A DNA stretch of 64,000 bases from contig NC_088776.1 in NCBI RefSeq assembly GCF_954871325.1, positions 19,220,052 through 19,284,051 of the forward strand, read 5' to 3'. The position numbers and the translations under genes were made by a program. Within the stretch, counting starts at the first letter, position 1, and each line of letters begins with the position of its first letter. Shown here piece after piece: positions 1-12,547 of this stretch. The notes beneath the pieces are model-generated. The model worked only from the letters and a program-made list of their open reading frames with translations, made no database searches and was not told where the DNA came from. This stretch comes from Gordionus sp. m RMFG-2023. Lineage: Eukaryota > Nematomorpha > Gordioida > Chordodea > Parachordodidae.

Positions 1-1188
1 AATAATAATTCTTCAAAAAACATAAAACAGGCATCCTAAGTCTCAAAGTCGAATACATGCGCCGTTGTTCCACATCCATATTATTACGCGTAAAAAAATA
101 GTAAAGATGAAGAAAAACGATCCCCTTATGATATAAGACATATCATTACCCAATCGTAATCTGGCCATAAGCGGTGCCACTGCCATAAAAATGTGCGAAC
201 ATGGCTGTGCGGCTCATTTTACTAATGTTACTATTTAAGTATCATAAAATAACTAGTATACTATTGCAAATTTTTAAACAAGTCGAGGTCCTAATTTATA
301 AACTTATGTTCACGCGGTGCGTTATTTAAAGCAGTGTTATTTGCAAAATCAAGCCAATAAATAGGTGTAATTTATAAATATGGAGCGATATGATGATGAC
401 GTTATGATAAAATTTGAAAAACATATGTTGCGATTCGATAGTAAAAATATGTGATACGATTATAAAAATTTTATATTTATCTATTAAATTAGTTTTTAAA
501 AAGGAATCAAATGTGATGTCGATAGCGTTAAATAACACAAAGGTTTAACATAACGCGCTTACTATAAATTAGGCCTAAGGTTATATTGTATATTATATTT
601 TTTAAATATTCAAATATATCATATCTGGTGTGAATGTGATGATTCCAAAAAATTTCCAATGTGAGGAATAAAAAATATATCAATAAATTGTAGATTTTAT
701 AGTTTCACAATTTAATGAATTGAGGAAGCTTTTTAGTATTTCTATCATTATAGGTAATATAATATATCATTAATAACGCAATGATAGAATATGTTGCAAC
801 ATATATTTCATAAATTATTAACGTTATAAAGAATCAGCTGTGTCGATAGCCTTAAATAACTAAACGCTTTTTAACGCGTTTACTATAAATAAGGCCTAAC
901 TCTGCTAAATATTAAAATATTAGCCTGAGTGTTACTATTATTAATTATAATTTTCTAACTTTTGGAATAAATTTATTTTAGTTGAGATAAAAATATTTAA
1001 TATTGTTAAACCACTCAATTTTTAAAAATGGCTAACCAAATATTTTAGCCCAATATTATGCAAGTCTGGAGACTCATAGATGGCAGAAATATTCGAACAA
1101 CTATTAACGATATCTCGAGGCTTGCATAATATTTTAGCTAAAATATTGGAGGTATAAATTATGATATCAAATTTAATTGATGAATGTT
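1..1188. other. AT-rich intergenic sequence with a direct repeat pair
   Basis: I see no gene here. A stretch near 517-575 (tcgatag..gttaaataac, then acgcgcttactataaattaggcctaa) recurs with small changes near 842-900. At 1045-1135 lies a short segment with a right-hand part (ggcttgcataatattttagctaaaatattgg) resembling the edges of small elements seen near 19600 and 23700. It is probably the remains of non-autonomous transposons downstream of the BRF2-like gene. Confidence 0.4.
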
Positions 1189-2589
1189 TTATTTTATATA
1201 TAGATGCATTTCTTCATCTGGGATATCAATCTCACCTAAAGGTTGAGAATCTGGAGGACAATAACTAAATTCTTCAAAACTTGTTATAGGATGTATATCT
1301 AAATTTTGTTTGGCAACTTTTACAATGGTGGAAATATTGTAATTTGAATTATGTTTGGCAAATAATGTGTGTATGTGAGTAACATCATAGAAGTTCAGGA
1401 GAGTATTTAAGGAATAGTAAATGTAATGCAGGTTGGAGATATTCTGTTTATGTAAAATATTAGTTGTTTTGTTCAATTCAACAGGATTAACATTTTCAAA
1501 TCTAGTAAGCCATGGAATATTTTGAGCCAATATTCTCAATATATCTAATATTTGGTTGAGGTAAACCATTTTTTTACTATTAATAAAATTAAATCCATGT
1601 TCATTACAAAAGTGTTCTAGTTCAATCCTGCTAAAAGCCTTATCACATTTTTTTTTGGTATTTAAGTGGTGAAATATATTGAAAGGAGTTGATAAAAACT
1701 TGCAATCATGATCAATATTTTTGCTTTTATATATTGTACTTTTCCAGACTATGTAAAATGCAGCGGCATACAAATCTTGATTTCCAGAAGCATTGTACAT
1801 CTCTTTGTAGATGCTGACTAGTTTGATTATATTTGCCTCACATATAGAATCTAAACAATAACAGAAAATATATAAAATATATAAAATATTAATAACCATA
1901 TTTAAATTTTAGAATTATAGGTTTGATAAAGGATTGCAGGTGAGTTTCTGGCAGAATATCTTTTGTGTCAACTGATAGATGAGGGAACTGCAATTTAATT
2001 TTCATATAATTTCTAAAAAAAGGTTTATGGGAAGTCTCTAAAATTAGACACACCTGTGTAACCCTTGTTGAGTAATTTAGTTTCTTAAGTATGTGGTATC
2101 TAAAAAATAATAAATTTATAATTAGTAAAATCATAGAGAAAATAAAATGATATTCTAAATAATGCCCCCTTGATCGGTAGATGTTAAACTATATTTTTAA
2201 TTAAAATAAAGTAATGATTACGTGCATATTGCTAATAATAATCTTTTGAATTTATGACGGGAGTATTTATATGATTTATCATGAATTTCAACATAGAGGG
2301 TTTTTATTTCGTCAATAATATTTTGATTTAATTTTAATTCATTTTTAATGCGAATAAAATCTTTTTCATATGTGCTAATAAGATTTGATTTTAAAAGATT
2401 AGAATTTGGCAGGTAATTCTCCTTAAACCCTATTTAAAAAATGTATAGAAAGGTAATCGTTCAAAGCATACCTTCGGCCAGTTCATAAAATTCATCTTGC
2501 TGACTAATTATGTTGCCACAGTTTTTGCATATTTTCAATCGGTTTTCAACAGTAATATCATTTAAATGGCACTCTTTACATTCACTCAT
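1189..2589 (-). CDS. BRF2: BRF2-like TFIIIB subunit, 4 exons
   Basis: TFIIB-family factor expected to place RNA polymerase III on type 3 promoters (U6, 7SK class) with TBP and BDP1, in the nucleus. Four exons on the minus strand, 2472-2589, 2222-2429, 1897-2099 and 1189-1850, keep one frame of 396 codons; all three introns (42, 122 and 46 nt) are GT-AG, with donors GTATGC, GTAATC and GTTATT. Residues 4-24 form a zinc ribbon (CKEC, 13 residues, CKNCG), then come two cyclin-like repeats (about 60-165 and 165-275). The stretch ending LAQNIPWL aligns by eye with the BRF2 segment after its second repeat, and the C-terminus IPDEEMHLYI matches the acidic D-x-E-x-x-x-Y-I motif shared by BRF1 and BRF2. 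The protein stops just after this motif, shorter than vertebrate BRF2. TFIIB and BRF1 are alternatives; the length and tail favour BRF2. Confidence 0.68.
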
Positions 2590-2985
2590 AACTTTTTAAA
2601 TTACCGAACAATAAAGAGTAAGCAAAAATATCAATGACGAGTGCTAAACATTACCCATCAAGCAGCTTCCAAATATTTTCTTAAATACTTGTTCACATAG
2701 AAGAAGTAATCCCTTCCTTGGTAAAAATTTTTAAAAAAATATTGGTTTTTCTAAAATCTTGATTGCAAAGTATTCTATTTCAAAAAGGTAATAATCTATT
2801 TTAAATTTTAGCAAAAAGTTACAATTAATTTAAATATTTCTTCTCTCCCGAAAACATTTTGTCAATTATCACATATTTTTTAAACCTGATGTATACTAGA
2901 TAATTCTGTCAACCGAAAATATTTTAAATTAATTTATCTCTAATAATAACTATGATTAGGCAACATTTCTAGAGTGTACAACATA
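2590..2985. other. Upstream region of the BRF2-like gene
   Basis: AT-rich sequence just upstream of the BRF2-like start codon at 2589. No other gene is visible. It should hold the promoter, but I could not pick out a defined element. Confidence 0.3.
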
Positions 2986-2989
2986 TTCA

Positions 2990-3920
2990 GATGTCCAAAG
3001 AGACAGAATTTGCTCAATAAAATGAGACTTCTTGTGCTACATAAATAAAGAAACTGCGAAATGTCTGTTCAATAAGATAAAGCATTCGAAATCAATCTGT
3101 TACTCACTTTTGGATATAGAAGAGCCTATTTTGAAAAGCAGTGAGGATATATTAGTATGGCCTGAAAGAGATATTCCGTCTAAAACAGATACATATTTTG
3201 AATATGACAGCTAATTAATAATTATTTAATTGCATAGCAATTTTATGAAATATTTTTCAAAAAATAATATATATTGAATGCTATGAGCGAATATTATTAT
3301 TTTACCAAGAAAATTAAGAGATATTATCGATTATTTCAGATTGTTGAGGCGAAATCAAAATTATATTATTTTGAGATTCGCAAGCTTAGATTTGCACCTT
3401 GACAAACAAATGATTTTATCATCAACGTGGATTCAGTTGCGGATTACTATAAAATGACCGTTGTTATTACATTTTTGGATACATTTATGACTCAAATCAA
3501 TAAATCATTTGTGATTTATCAAATGCTTACATCCAGTTTACAAATAAAATTACTTAAAATCCTTCTGAGGATATATTAAATATTCATATTGAAAATATTA
3601 AATTCGCTAAATTTTGTAATATAACTGAGAGTCTATTAATTCCAGAATTTAAATCTCGGTGTAGATTAATTTTAGTTGATAATCTTTAGATACAATAGGT
3701 TCAATGCTCACTTAAGGATATATTTTGAAGTTTTTTCCAAATATACGAAAAATTTATGTATATTTTGGCAATAATACCAATTAATACAAGCAAAAATAAA
3801 AATATTTTCTTCATTACGGAGAATAATAAAATATCTCAAAGGTACATTTTGAAATCGATTGAATGCACTAACTCTACTTAATATACATTGAGATTTAATT
3901 CTTGTTGAGAGTTTGTTACA
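2990..3920 (+). pseudogene. Decayed hAT transposase (zf-MYM/TTF-associated type)
   Basis: A plus-strand transposase relic with several interruptions. Near its start an open stretch at 3032-3214 contains DILVWPERDIPS, like the D-x-x-x-WPE motif near the N-terminus of zf-MYM/TTF-type hAT transposases and like ISQWPERNISS in the element at 20075. Around 3780-3910 the frame gives FSSLRRI, then RLNALTLLNIH, the classical C-terminal dimerisation region. Much of the middle is missing or too decayed to follow. No terminal repeats were identified. It appears to be an older relative of the elements at 20075 and 51745. Confidence 0.55.
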
Positions 3921-3978
3921 TATTTTATATACATAAATTGTTTTGTTTTTAAAATGTAAATTACTTATTGTTTTTAAA

Positions 3979-4656
3979 CAGGGGTGAGAACCCGAACCCT
4001 CGATATTTTGCGGAACCCAAACCCTTGTTTAAAACTTAGGGTTCAGGATCTAAGCTTTTTTTAAAAAAAATTTTAATTTTTAAAAAATGTATTTTTTTAT
4101 TTTAAACTTTCATTTCATTTATTTTAAATTATATGATAAAAATAATATATAAAAAACATGTAATTTACAAATTTCATTTATAAGAAATTTCCTATTTAGA
4201 AAGAGTTCCTATTTAAACAATTAATACTAATTTTAAAAAACATTTTTTGATCATTTTTTCGTGGAATTATTTTTGTTATATTTAAGAGTCGGTCATTTTT
4301 CGTAGAAATTTTTAAATTTTACCCAGCAAAGCAGATTTTTAAAGTTTTTTTATAAATGATAATAATATAAAATAATATCTATTTTAGGATAATGTTGTTT
4401 AGGTTGTTTATGGATTATTAAATTTATAGTAAGACAAAGAGAAGTACAAAATCACGAATATATTATAATAATGATGATAAATTATTTTTATGCCAATAAA
4501 TAAATTTAAAAAAATGATGTTTCTGTTATTTTAGCTAATTTATATAAGTTATTATTTTTCTGGTCTCCGAACCCTAAACCCGATCCGGGTCAGAGATTTT
4601 TCACTGAACCCAAACCACCCGAACCCATTTTTTAAGAAGGATGGTTCACATCTTTG
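3979..4656. mobile_element. Non-autonomous hAT-type element, GAACC terminal repeats
   Basis: The left end reads CAGGGGTGAGAACCCGAACC and the right end is its inverted partner, ending GGTTCACATCTTTG. The same termini bound larger elements at 25461-28028 and 58635-60052, so this is an internally deleted member of that family. The inside is AT-rich with no coding trace. The flanks tttttaaa and ttttgagt agree only partly, which fits an old insertion. Confidence 0.6.
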
Positions 4657-4685
4657 TTTTTGAGTATTAAATGATGCAATGAGAA

Positions 4686-5802
4686 CATCGGCGTAGCCAA
4701 GGGGATGAGGGCAAGGAGAAATTCCCTCCCCCCCTTCAGGAATTTTGAATACCATTCTAAGCTAATAAAAAATATACCCCTTAATCTTCCCCCCACTCCC
4801 TGACCCCCAAAAATGTATGCATATATCTTAAACAGTAATTTTTAAGAAAGAAAGAAAGAATGCAAAAGTTGATATTCTTTTATAAAACTATTCATCATAA
4901 TTTATACATTTTTGAAAAAAAGCATTTATATATAAAAAAAGTGAACTAAAAATGTTTTTAAAGAAATGGAATATATGCCAAGGATAAGTCTTAAGACAAA
5001 AGTGAAATGTATTTAAATTATTAATAATAGATCTATAAAATTACTAAATAATATAATCAAATAAAATTTATTATAAAGTGAGTAATTTTAATTTATTTAT
5101 TTTAATAAAAGTAAAATATAATTATAAAACTATTGATATAATTATATCATAAATTAAATAAAAATGAAAGCACAATAAAAACAGTGGAATATTATATGTT
5201 GTAGATTTACAGTATATCTAATTTAATCAATTATCATATGACAATCAAATAACTTTTACCAATATAGCGGATTATATATTTTACAGAAAACTATAAAATA
5301 TTGATAAGGACATCAGAAAACCTTTAAAGACATTGTGGGATGAATAATATGAAGATTATTTTTTAATATATGCAAATTGTTGCTATTATCAAGAGCATTA
5401 ATTAGTAAATTTTGTTAAATTATTAACTGTAATATATTCTCTAACTGTCAAATATGTCTGTAAAAGTGGAATTTTATTAGTATTTTGTAACCAATTCTGT
5501 ATAATTTAGGAATATCAACTATATGTCTACTTACTTTTTATAAATAAATTTCTTATACTTGTTTGGAATAATTATTACCATGCTTTTATATTAATGTGTA
5601 CACAATAATTTATTATATTTTATATAAACTAATAAAAATATATTTCATATTTGTTCCAGGCTTATTTTTTTTTTATTTAAAATAACCTCCTCTTTTGTAA
5701 AAATATTTTATGACTATATATAGACTGAGGTAACCCGTCCGAATGCCCGAGAAATTTTTTAAACCCCTCCCACCCCTTGAGAAAATCCTGGCTACGCCTA
5801 TG
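4686..5802. mobile_element. Non-autonomous hAT element, GGCGTAGCC terminal repeats
   Basis: The element is bounded by inverted ends CATCGGCGTAGCCAAGG and CCTGGCTACGCCTATG, and flanked by a perfect 8-bp target duplication AATGAGAA (4678-4685 and 5803-5810). Both subterminal parts carry a C-rich run. The interior is AT-rich without a recognisable transposase. The 8-bp duplication fits hAT. Related ends appear near 11100, 11424, 11770 and 23992. Confidence 0.78.
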
Positions 5803-6239
5803 AATGAGAAAATTGTATATTTGTAGGAAAATTAGACATGTATATTAATAGTTATTTTTATCTTTGATGATACAATGAGAAATTCTGTTTATTTGTAGAA
5901 AAATTTGACATTAATAGTTATTTTTAATTATGATAATACAATGAGATTTTGTATATTTGTAGAAAAATTAGACATTAAAGTTATTTTTATTATAATGATC
6001 AGGCTTGTTCACCGATCTTTTTAAAACGATCGAATCCCGATCACGATCTTTTCAAAAAAAGAGGATCGAAATCCAGGATCGACCTTTTTTTGAAAAAAAT
6101 ATCGCGATCACGATCTTTTTTTCTATTTAAATTTCTGAAGGAAATTTCTGACCGATGCAAAATTAACTAATATAAAAATAAATTAAATATGGTAGAAATT
6201 TATTGTAATTGAATAATAAATATAACAATTATAATATAT

Positions 6240-9200
6240 TTATTTATAATTAAAATTAGCTTTTAATAATAAAATTTTTTCTAAATTATCATCATTTAAA
6301 CATCCGCGTCTTTCATTTAGAACATGTTTAGCTTTACTAAACAAGCGCTCCACAGGAGCGCTTGATGGCAAAGGTGTATTATATTCAATTTTTTTTAAAT
6401 TAATATAAGTATTAAAAATATTCATGGAATCATCATTTGAATAAAAAAATTTTTTAACGGAACAAGCATTTTGTACAGTATTTTTCCCAAAAAAAGTATC
6501 AATGTCATCCATACATTCATTTGAGGTATCCGCATATGGTTGTTCCTGCATATTTTCCAAATGGGCAATTAATCTTTCTTTTACCATCATATTTTATGGC
6601 AGATTAATATAAGGCCAATTAAGTTTAAATTTAGGGTGAATCATGGCTGCCAAAATGTTACTGTCTTCATACAGTGAAGGAAATCTATATTATGAAATGA
6701 TAATTAATTTATTATTAAATAAGTGAATTTATTCATATAAATCAAATCAAGTATCTGAAAAACTTAACCCTTTTAAATTTTACAGTCAAGTCTGGCACAT
6801 CATCTGTATGGTATTTATTTATATTTGGGTCATATCATAAATATTGATTAAATGTAAACTTAATACTTAATATACAAAGAAATTAACATTGTAATTTATT
6901 TACAAAGAATATTAATCAAAATATTAGCTTAATATTCAAATAATCTAATAAATTTTTAATATCTTCAAAGCCCCATTAATATTTTACTAGATATCAGAGG
7001 TTTAGTAAAACTGGCCTGTTAAAAATATTTTACTAAATTTGCCAGATCTTTGCAATTTTTTAATATTGCAGATATCTGATAATATAAATAATTGCATAAA
7101 AAAATATTACCTTTTATCAATACCTCTAAGAACACTATCTACAAGGGGTTGACAATACCGCAGGCAGCTAAATTTCGTTAATTTATCTATCAATATCGAT
7201 GGAACGGGAGTTAGATATCCCTGCTCCATATTATCTTTTCGTTCCAAGATTTTTAACGAGATCGCCAAAGGTTCCATAACCTATAAAATTTAAATTTATT
7301 TAGAGAATATCATTGTATTATTGTTGCATACTCTTTAACAAAAAAACATTCCTCTAACATTGCAAATCCAATTTGATCACATACTTGTTCTACTTCTGAA
7401 AACTTTTCAAAAAGCATCTTATCTATTAATTTCATGCATTGGTAATAAGAATTCCATCTTGTCTTGTTGGGAGCTATTAAATATCTTACCAATTTCTCCA
7501 ATAAAATATCCGCCATTTTTGACGACATATTTTGTTTATTAACTAAAGCAAAACATTTTGCAAAAGTGGATCTAGATATTCGTTTATAATTGAGATCACT
7601 ATCTGCCATCTCCGCATCTGTTGTTGCAATAATGTTAAGATTATGGCAACAACAACGTTGATGTTTTGATAGGCTGATAGTAGGAATAATTGGGTCATCA
7701 ACGGATAATATGTCATCCAAATTTATCAATTCCTTATCCTCACTACTATCTTCTTCATTTTCTCCAAAAACTCTAGAAAAAATAAATTTATTTTTTGCTA
7801 AATATAAATATTACTTAAATGCCTTGACAAAGTTAATTCCATTGTCAGTCACCATCTTCACCACTTTATTATGAATTTTATAGAACTTGTGGATACCCAT
7901 GATTTCGTTGGCCAAAACATCATATGTTTGCCTCCCAATTATCCTCCTCAGTGCCAAAGCGGCTGACCTTCTCTTGAGGGTTAACGGATCCAGCCAATGT
8001 GCAGTAAGTCCAATAAAAGCCCTAATAAAATAAACATTATAAAATTCATAAAAATATAATATACTTTCGATGACCACTCCAACAATCAGCAGTGGTGCAT
8101 ACATAAGAAACTTCAGACAAATCTCTTATAAGATTTGTCGTCATATAAGAGAAGGAAGTAGATATCCTGTTGCCCAGTGTTTGGCGACAAATAATTTTTG
8201 TCGCAGGAGAAAAAGTTTTAATCATTTTTTCAAATGAAGAATCATCAACCAGAGACAGTGGTTGGAAGGTGTCAATAATAAAATCCATAACCTTGTCTGC
8301 TGTTTTTTGCGATACAGCTGGAATGTTTAGATTGTTAAAATTTAATTTAGATTGTCTGGATTTGCAACCAGAACCACTTTGGTTTTGCAGTGATATATTT
8401 TTTTGGGTAGAGAATTCGTTGAGGTGTTTGGTAATCTCATTTTTAAATTCACTGTGCTTTTTCTTTATAAAAGAAAAAAATAGTATGTATCAAAGTTGGA
8501 TGAAAATAAATTCTCCTGAATCGAATTTCATTTTTAAAATTTTATATGGAAATTTTAAGTTAAACAATGTACAGGCTGAATGTAAAACCTATATAAACAA
8601 AAAAAAATGATAAAGGGTTCAACACAAATTTTGTTAAACATATTAAAGTATATTATTTAATTTATATATGGTTAAAAAAGGGTCATATAGGTTATTTTAA
8701 ATTTTAAGTTTACAATATTGTCTTTGTCTATCTATCATTATTAAAAGTTGCCCAAGATGATATGGGCTAAAGATTTTGATAAAATATTTTCCTATATATG
8801 AATATAAATAGCCTTTTTGGCATTTAAGAACTATGGATTAAGGGTTCAACAAATTTTGTTAAACATATTAAAGTATGTTTTATTAGTGGTTAAAGGGGAA
8901 TAGGTTATCTTAAAAATTTAAGTTTACAATATTGTCTATCATTATAAAAGTTGCCCAAGATGATATGGGCCAAAGATTTTGATAAAGTATTTTCCTATTA
9001 TGAAAATAATGAGACTTTTTGGCATTTAAGAACTTATGGATTGAGTCAAATGATACAAAAAATACTTTCAATTCAAAATATATTATTAAAAAAAGCCCTA
9101 AAAATGATGTCAAGAGGATTATATAATCAAGCTCAAACTGAAACTATAATACTAATTGATTAGATTTAACATATTATAATAAAGAAATAATAGAATAGAT

Positions 9201-9820
9201 ATTTATTTTTCTTTTGGTGAAACATTGCTAAGTTCAATACAATTAACATTGAACTGGGTGTTTTAATTATATTAAAGAAAGTCAAAATACATTATAAAGG
9301 CTTAATTATTAGTTATTACACTTCCATTTATTATAAATACTCTTCTTTTGAAAATTAAACTAATATAATAGTAATATTAAAAAATAAATGCCTAATTATT
9401 ATATATAAATAACAAAACCAAGATTAACTCTTCATCAAATATTTTATTAATTATACTGTATCTAATAATTCATTTTTTTTATAAAGAATCTGTATCTAGA
9501 TTTTCTGTCCTGCTCAACTCAGGAATGTAATAAATTAAATTTAAGCATGTTGACATTAAGATTATCAAATAAAAAAAATTTAAAAGAATTACTTGTAAGT
9601 GTCTCTTTAAGTTCGAGGATGATATTTTGGAAGATGATATTATCTTCTTACAGAGACGGCAATTGGTGCTGATCATATTATAAGAGTTGCTTTCATCCAT
9701 TTCACATAAAGTAAAATACTTACGTAATTTCAAAAATGGTAAAAGATTCTCATTCTCACTTATATCTGCTGTTACATCAATAGTAGAAGCAATAGAATCT
9801 TCTAAATCTATAATGGACAT
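6240..9820 (-). CDS. hAT transposase with BED zinc finger, 6 exons, one in-frame stop
   Basis: Cuts and joins DNA to move the element. Exons by sequence: 9593-9820 (BED-type finger, CRLCKK with SSNLKRHLQ), 8065-8462 (FIIDTFQPLS, YVCTTADCWS), 7815-8021 (LTAHWLDPLTLKRRSAALAL, VTDNGINFVKAF), 7328-7772 (HNLN, TRWNSYYQCM), 7111-7280 (VMEPLAISL) and 6240-6684 (ILAAMIHPKFKL, then SAPVERLFSKA, the dimerisation region). Frame is kept across all junctions. Three introns are only 42-47 nt. The one between 7328 and 7280 reads best as GC-AG, giving FVKEY|VMEPLA. The first intron (8463-9592) is about 1.1 kb and contains a direct duplication. One in-frame TAA near 6594 lies in the last exon, so this copy may be inactive. 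Family membership is firm; exon edges are by eye. Confidence 0.82.
8614..9165. repeat. Direct duplication inside the hAT intron
   Basis: Within the long first intron of the transposase, a block of about 200 bp (agggttcaacacaaattttgttaaacatattaaag ... gttgcccaagatgatatgggc) occurs at about 8614-8830 and again at about 8838-9010. The second copy opens a 70-codon plus-strand frame at 8951-9163 that I do not recognise and regard as probably chance. It may be a foreign insertion that enlarged an originally short intron. Confidence 0.55.
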
Positions 9821-10201
9821 TTACATTTACCTATTAAATAAATATTAATATATTATTATAAATTTATATTAAATAACTTGTAAAAGCTCTAAATCTCGTA
9901 AAATTTAGGAAATGAATAAATATATCTATAAAATAAATGGTGGAATGGAAGTTGATAAAATATGAAGATAGATATTTTTTTAAAAAATAATATTTTAATT
10001 TAATTTTCAACATTTTTATTTTATTTATTGTTTTTTAAGTAAAAAATTAATTTTTAAAAAGATCGGGATCGAATTTTAAACAAAACGATCTCGATCCTCA
10101 ATTTAAGTCAGAATCATAAATCTCGTAAAATTGACAAATTTGCGATCGAATCCAGGATCGTCGATCTTTTGATTCGATCTTTTAACAACTCTGATAATGA
10201 T

Positions 10202-12547
10202 GCAATGGAAAAATTGTATACTGGTAGAAATAACCAGACATTTAAATAAAGTGTTATTTATGATTTTAATATTCTATATTATATGATGCAATGAGAATTT
10301 ATTATAAAAATCATTGTGGGATTATAAATTGAAATTATTATATTTATTTTTATATACATAAAGCAATTAATTTGATATAGTTTATATAGAATATGGATCT
10401 ATATATATATTGGTTGTTGTATAGCGCAAATTTAGTCAAAATAAATTTAATAATAAAAAATATAAAATTATCTTTTAAATCTTGTCTAACTCCCTGCCAA
10501 TCTGCCAATCTTAACAGTTAATTAATTGTGTAACTTATTTAATTCTTTTTTAAAATTAATTTCTGTAATATTATATATTTATCTTTTAAAACCACTCTTT
10601 GAATTCGCCTTTTTATATAATTTAATTTTGATTATTTGTTTTACTAAATAAATCTTTGTTCACATTCAATTCTTATATAAAATATTATAGTTGTACTAAG
10701 CTAATCTCTAATTTAAATTATAACCATTTCTCAATTTAATTAATTTTCAATTTGATACTACAACTTTCAAAAATTCCCATTTACACCAAATTATTGGAAA
10801 ATTGATGCTATATGATTAAATTTTCATTTATGAAAGATATTTTGTTTAACTTTTTATATCTTCATCAAATGTTTAATTATATATTTTATTGTGATTTACG
10901 TACCGTTGATAGCTATAATATTTTTTAGTAATATTATATGCCTTCTTAAATATTTTGCATTTTCTAATATTTTATTATTTGTGTTCGAAATTGTCATTTT
11001 TAATATGATTGGTTATAATCAATTTTATATTTATTAGTTCTGATAAATTTCTAATGTTCCAAAATAAATTATTTCAATTAAAAAAAATTATCCATCCCTG
11101 TAGAAAATTCCTGGCTATGCACTTGGTAATGCTAGATTAAATATTTAAGAATAAGAATGAAGGATAAGTTATAAACTCACCACCCACACCTAATAAAAAT
11201 ATTACAAGGTTGATATTTTACCGAGAGCCTTTATAAAAACTATTCTTAAAAATTAAATAACCTTTTCCATTTAGAAAGTGCGAAAACTTACTAGGAAATA
11301 TGAATAAAAGATATTTAAATTCCAAAATATGTTAAGTATATTTAAATTTTCTAAGAAAATGTTTAAACTTTATAAATTGTAAAAAACAATCTTAAGTCTT
11401 ATGAGAAACGTTTACTTAGCTTTCTCCTAAGTCATAGCCAAGTACCCCATCCTCTTAAAAATTTATTTGTTTATATTATTTTTAGGTCATAAAAATCCCC
11501 CAACCCCGTCTAGCCAATTTGTTTTTATAAAATATGTTACATGTTACTATAAGGAAAAATTTTTAAGAAAAAAAAAGAGAAGTTAATAATTTTTTTAAAT
11601 ATCTATAATTAAAATTTTTCAGAAAAATAAAGCATTAATAAAAATATTAAAAACCAATTTTTTAAAAAATATTTAAACCGCCCAAAGGCCTGCAATAAAA
11701 TTGTCTAAAGCTTTACATAACATTTATGCAAAAAAACCAAATATTGCCCCCTAGCAAAATCCTGACTACTTATGTCTAGTTCAATGACATAATAATGCCT
11801 GCATTGACAATTCATATATCTAAATGTTTGTCAATACAAATATAAACAATTTGCCTTAAAATCTTATAAAAGTTTTTCTTAAAAAAAATCGTTTATTTAT
11901 AATAAGAGATATTATATAGGAACCATCATAGCGCGTATCAACGACGCTTCAAGATGCATTTTATGAATGAATAGTCGGTCTAGGTAAGTAATATATGTCG
12001 TTAGTCTTGTCTTAAGTCTAAAGTCTATCATTGAATAATCGTTTTACCTTACGAAAAGATTTTTTAATTCAAGCACTGGAGGGCAATTAAAATTCAGTCA
12101 TTATAATTTTTTCAAAAAATATTATCTATTCTGATTGTTTTCTATCTGCCAAACGGATTGATGGAATGAAATGCACCTTAAAACACTACATATTATATTG
12201 GCAGCCTTAAATATTATGGTAAAAGTTCGTACTTCATGATAATATTATTCATAATCGCCTAGGCCAGGTTCTAGATTTTAAAACAATAATTTTTTGCTAT
12301 GTGTTGTAAATTATAACATTTTTTTATTTTGATTTTTGATATATTTTTTTTTACATGATCATTAATTTTTTTACGATGAAAATTTCTTTTTTAATACAAT
12401 TTTTACTTTATAATTTTTCATGATTGGTTTTAATGATATAAAACTTTGTAATTTTTATGATTTAAATTTTAAATAAACGGTTTGAATTTTTACTCAAGTT
12501 TCAGTTCCGTGTTTCTTTAGTTAATCTTTCTGAGTTAATTCTTACTT
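10202..12547. other. AT-rich region with small transposon remnants
   Basis: No gene seen. At 11090-11125 there is a solitary end like those of the 4686-5802 family (aaattcctggctatgc). At about 11424-11778 a roughly 350-bp segment starts tcatagccaagtacccc and ends atcctgactacttatg, an eroded element of the same kind. Sequence from about 12160 to 12620 may include the 5' LTR of the Ty3/gypsy fossil that follows. Confidence 0.4.

Larger units (their letters stand above)
6000..10193 (-). mobile_element. Nearly complete autonomous hAT transposon
   Basis: A 4.2-kb element flanked by a perfect 8-bp target duplication ATAATGAT (5992-5999 and 10194-10201). Inverted ends are CAGGCTTGTTCACCGATC at left and a related sequence ending AACAACTCTG at right; the subterminal regions are full of GATC/GATCG motifs, likely transposase binding sites. 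It carries a multi-exon transposase on the minus strand (6240-9820). The clean duplication and mostly open transposase indicate a fairly recent insertion. Confidence 0.88.
4678..10300. repeat. Short tandem array split by two transposon insertions
   Basis: A unit of roughly 66-71 bp, beginning gat(g/a)caatgagaaaattgtatatttgtag and ending gttatttttat, occurs at 4673, 5869, 5935, 10197 and about 10282. Two hAT elements sit in the array with target duplications made from its own sequence (AATGAGAA and ATAATGAT). The array therefore existed before both insertions. Confidence 0.65.

Noticed and set aside
326-538. 70-codon minus-strand open frame
   Set aside because: Low-complexity Ile/Phe/His-rich translation in AT-rich sequence that overlaps a repeated DNA block; no sign of a protein.
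8170-8610. 146-codon plus-strand open frame
   Set aside because: It lies opposite a real exon of the hAT transposase on the minus strand (TADKVMDFIIDTFQ and upstream), so it is a shadow.
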